From Planctomycetota bacterium (GTDB lineage Bacteria; Planctomycetota; Phycisphaerae; FEN-1346; JAACEH01), in contig JAFGPY010000032.1 of NCBI GenBank assembly GCA_016935955.1, forward strand, positions 1 to 6,305: DNA of 6,305 bases, written 5' to 3'. The first letter of the stretch is position 1, and each line of letters starts with the position of its first letter. Shown piece after piece: positions 5,671 through 6,305 of this stretch. The notes under the pieces are model-generated. The model saw only the letters and a list, made by a program, of their open reading frames with translations. It was not told the origin of the DNA and did not search any database. Both the position numbers and the translations under genes were made by a program.

Positions 5671-5695
5671 TGGCCACGCTGGCGTGGCCACGCCA
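5671..5695. repeat. Nested palindromes around TGGCCACGC
   Basis: TGGCCACGC (5671-5679) is inverted as GCGTGGCCA (5682-5690). The overlapping stretch TGGCGTGGCCACGCCA (5680-5695) is itself a perfect 16-bp palindrome. The two pairings exclude each other. A TAGAAT sequence lies 9 bp further on (5705-5710) but has no -35 partner, so promoter or operator function is only a guess. Confidence 0.6.
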
Positions 5696-5740
5696 CACTT
5701 TGCATAGAATGTAGGGCGGTGCTCTCACCCACGCGGAGAC

Positions 5741-5846
5741 TCGGCATGGCCGCAAGCGGCCATGGCACCGGCCGTGGCGCCTTCACACGCCGCGATAGCC
5801 GCGGGCGTTCGGCATGGCGGCACACAACGGCCGCCATGGCACCGGC
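5741..5846. repeat. Two related hairpin repeat units with a compensatory base-pair change
   Basis: Unit A (5741-5772) and unit B (5809-5846) both begin TCGGCATGGC and both end GCCATGGCACCGGC. Each contains a 9-bp perfect stem: CATGGCCGC/GCGGCCATG in A (5745-5753 with 5756-5764, loop AA, so the innermost pairs probably open) and CATGGCGGC/GCCGCCATG in B (5813-5821 with 5830-5838, 8-nt loop). The stems differ at one pair, C-G in A and G-C in B, so pairing is kept while the sequence changes. Between them, 5787-5808 forms a third stem (ACGCCGCG with CGCG-g-GCGT, one bulge). This resembles a short array of REP-like palindromic elements just upstream of the isocitrate dehydrogenase promoter. Confidence 0.6.
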
Positions 5847-5860
5847 ACCCCCCCTTTTCC

Positions 5861-5889
5861 TTGACACGTCCGCAGGGTCGCCCTAGGAT
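5861..5889 (+). promoter_or_regulatory. Strong sigma70-type promoter for the isocitrate dehydrogenase gene
   Basis: TTGACA (5861-5866) is a perfect -35 hexamer; after exactly 17 nt comes TAGGAT (5884-5889), 4 of 6 to the -10 consensus. Transcription would start near 5896, giving a leader of about 107 nt. It is the clearest promoter in the window. Confidence 0.65.
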
Positions 5890-5964
5890 ACGTGGCTCGC
5901 GACCGCACCGCCGCAATGAATGGGAAGGCGGCGCGATTCGGACTGCAAGGCACGAGACTGTTGT

Positions 5965-5984
5965 GGGCCTGCCGCGGCGGGCCC
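5965..5984 (+). promoter_or_regulatory. GC-rich leader hairpin just before the isocitrate dehydrogenase ribosome binding site
   Basis: GGGCCTGC-CGCG-GCGGGCCC folds as an 8-bp stem (one T-G wobble) with a CGCG loop. It ends 6 nt before the AGAGGA ribosome binding site (5991-5996). It does not cover that site, so it might stabilise the mRNA or keep the site single-stranded. There is no terminator-type T-run. Confidence 0.4.
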
Positions 5985-6002
5985 CTGCCGAGAGGATGCA
6001 CG

Positions 6003-6305
6003 ATGGCATACGACATTACGTTGGTTCGCGGGGACGGCGTGGGACCGGAGCTGGCCGAGGCGGCGCGGCGATGCGTCGACGCCACGGGCGTGGCCGTCAA
6101 CTGGGACGTCCAGGAAGCCGGCGTCGACATCATGGAGACGGCCGGCACGCCGTTGCCCGACTCGCTGCTGGACTCGATCAAGCGGACCAAGCTGGCTCTG
6201 AAGGCTCCCATCACCACGCCGGTCGGCAAAGGCTTCCGCTCGGTCAACGTGGCCCTGCGGCACATGTTCGACCTCTACTGCTGCCTGCGGCCGTGCAAGA
6301 GCTAC
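6003..6305 (+). CDS. icd: Isocitrate dehydrogenase, N-terminal 101 residues (runs off right edge)
   Basis: The protein belongs to the isocitrate/isopropylmalate dehydrogenase family, which oxidatively decarboxylates isocitrate to 2-oxoglutarate in the TCA cycle, in the cytoplasm. Seen here: the family start RGDGVGPE (9-16) and the substrate loop [20 protein letters not shown] (66-85), followed by R and LRPCKSY. Ser80, Asn82, Arg86 and Arg96 match in identity and spacing the isocitrate-binding Ser113, Asn115, Arg119 and Arg129 of E. coli Icd. Ser-x-Asn at this place favours isocitrate over isopropylmalate. The NAD/NADP-deciding residues lie beyond the window, but the short N terminus suggests the compact NAD-type subfamily. 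ATG 6003 is chosen for AGAGGA 6 nt upstream and the conserved protein start. An in-frame ATG at 5916 would add 29 residues with no ribosome binding site. It is separated from the PEP-CTERM gene by 447 bp and has its own promoter. Confidence 0.9.
   Translation, partial: MAYDITLVRGDGVGPELAEAARRCVDATGVAVNWDVQEAGVDIMETAGTPLPDSLLDSIKRTKLALKAPITTPVGKGFRSVNVALRHMFDLYCCLRPCKSY

Noticed and set aside
5741..5846. CRISPR array
   Set aside because: There are only two imperfect units with self-complementary interiors, no regular unique spacers and no cas genes.
4677..5867. Long minus-strand open frame (396 codons) opposite the PEP-CTERM gene
   Set aside because: It is a shadow of a high-GC gene. The plus strand has a signal peptide, a PEP-CTERM tag, a ribosome binding site and a promoter, whereas the reverse frame has no recognisable domain.
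5632..5886. 84-codon open frame across the hairpin-rich spacer, plus strand
   Set aside because: Its composition is Arg/Ala/Pro-rich and follows the GC-rich palindromes; there is no ribosome binding site, no recognisable domain, and it overlaps the isocitrate dehydrogenase promoter.

Overview
The window is GC-rich bacterial DNA (by eye about 60-65% G+C) with strong purine-rich ribosome binding sites and recognisable -35/-10 promoters. A classic PEP-CTERM sorting tail on one protein, together with several secreted or lipid-anchored proteins (lipoproteins, an ankyrin-repeat protein, a transglutaminase-like protein), suggests a Gram-negative-type envelope and fits a planctomycete, probably of the Phycisphaerae side. 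Verrucomicrobiota or Lentisphaerota remain possible. This placement is inference; no rRNA or marker gene is present.

Layout from left to right: (1) the start of a secreted protein on the minus strand, running off the left edge (1-207). (2) A plus-strand lipoprotein of about 361 residues that looks like a TIM-barrel, glycoside-hydrolase-like protein of unassigned family (496-1581). (3) Tail-to-tail with it, only 22 bp away, a minus-strand TPR lipoprotein (1604-2218), with a minus-strand ankyrin-repeat lipoprotein (2429-3097) upstream of it. (4) Divergent from the ankyrin gene, a plus-strand exported transglutaminase/protease-like protein with an intact Cys-His-Asp triad and an acidic Pro/Ala tail (3336-4556). 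(5) A plus-strand PEP-CTERM protein (4848-5555). (6) A 447-bp intergenic region packed with inverted repeats, including two related hairpin units that differ by a compensatory base pair. (7) The first 101 codons of an isocitrate dehydrogenase (from 6003), running off the right edge.

Except for the terminal metabolic gene, every protein carries an export signal, so the window is mainly an envelope or exoprotein neighbourhood, not an operon for one pathway. Strand switches and candidate promoters before almost every gene argue that most are transcribed separately. I see no CRISPR array, tRNA, rRNA, IS element or phage gene. No obviously new multi-gene system is visible. The most unusual material is the structured intergenic DNA/RNA at 5559-5984 and the unassigned barrel lipoprotein.
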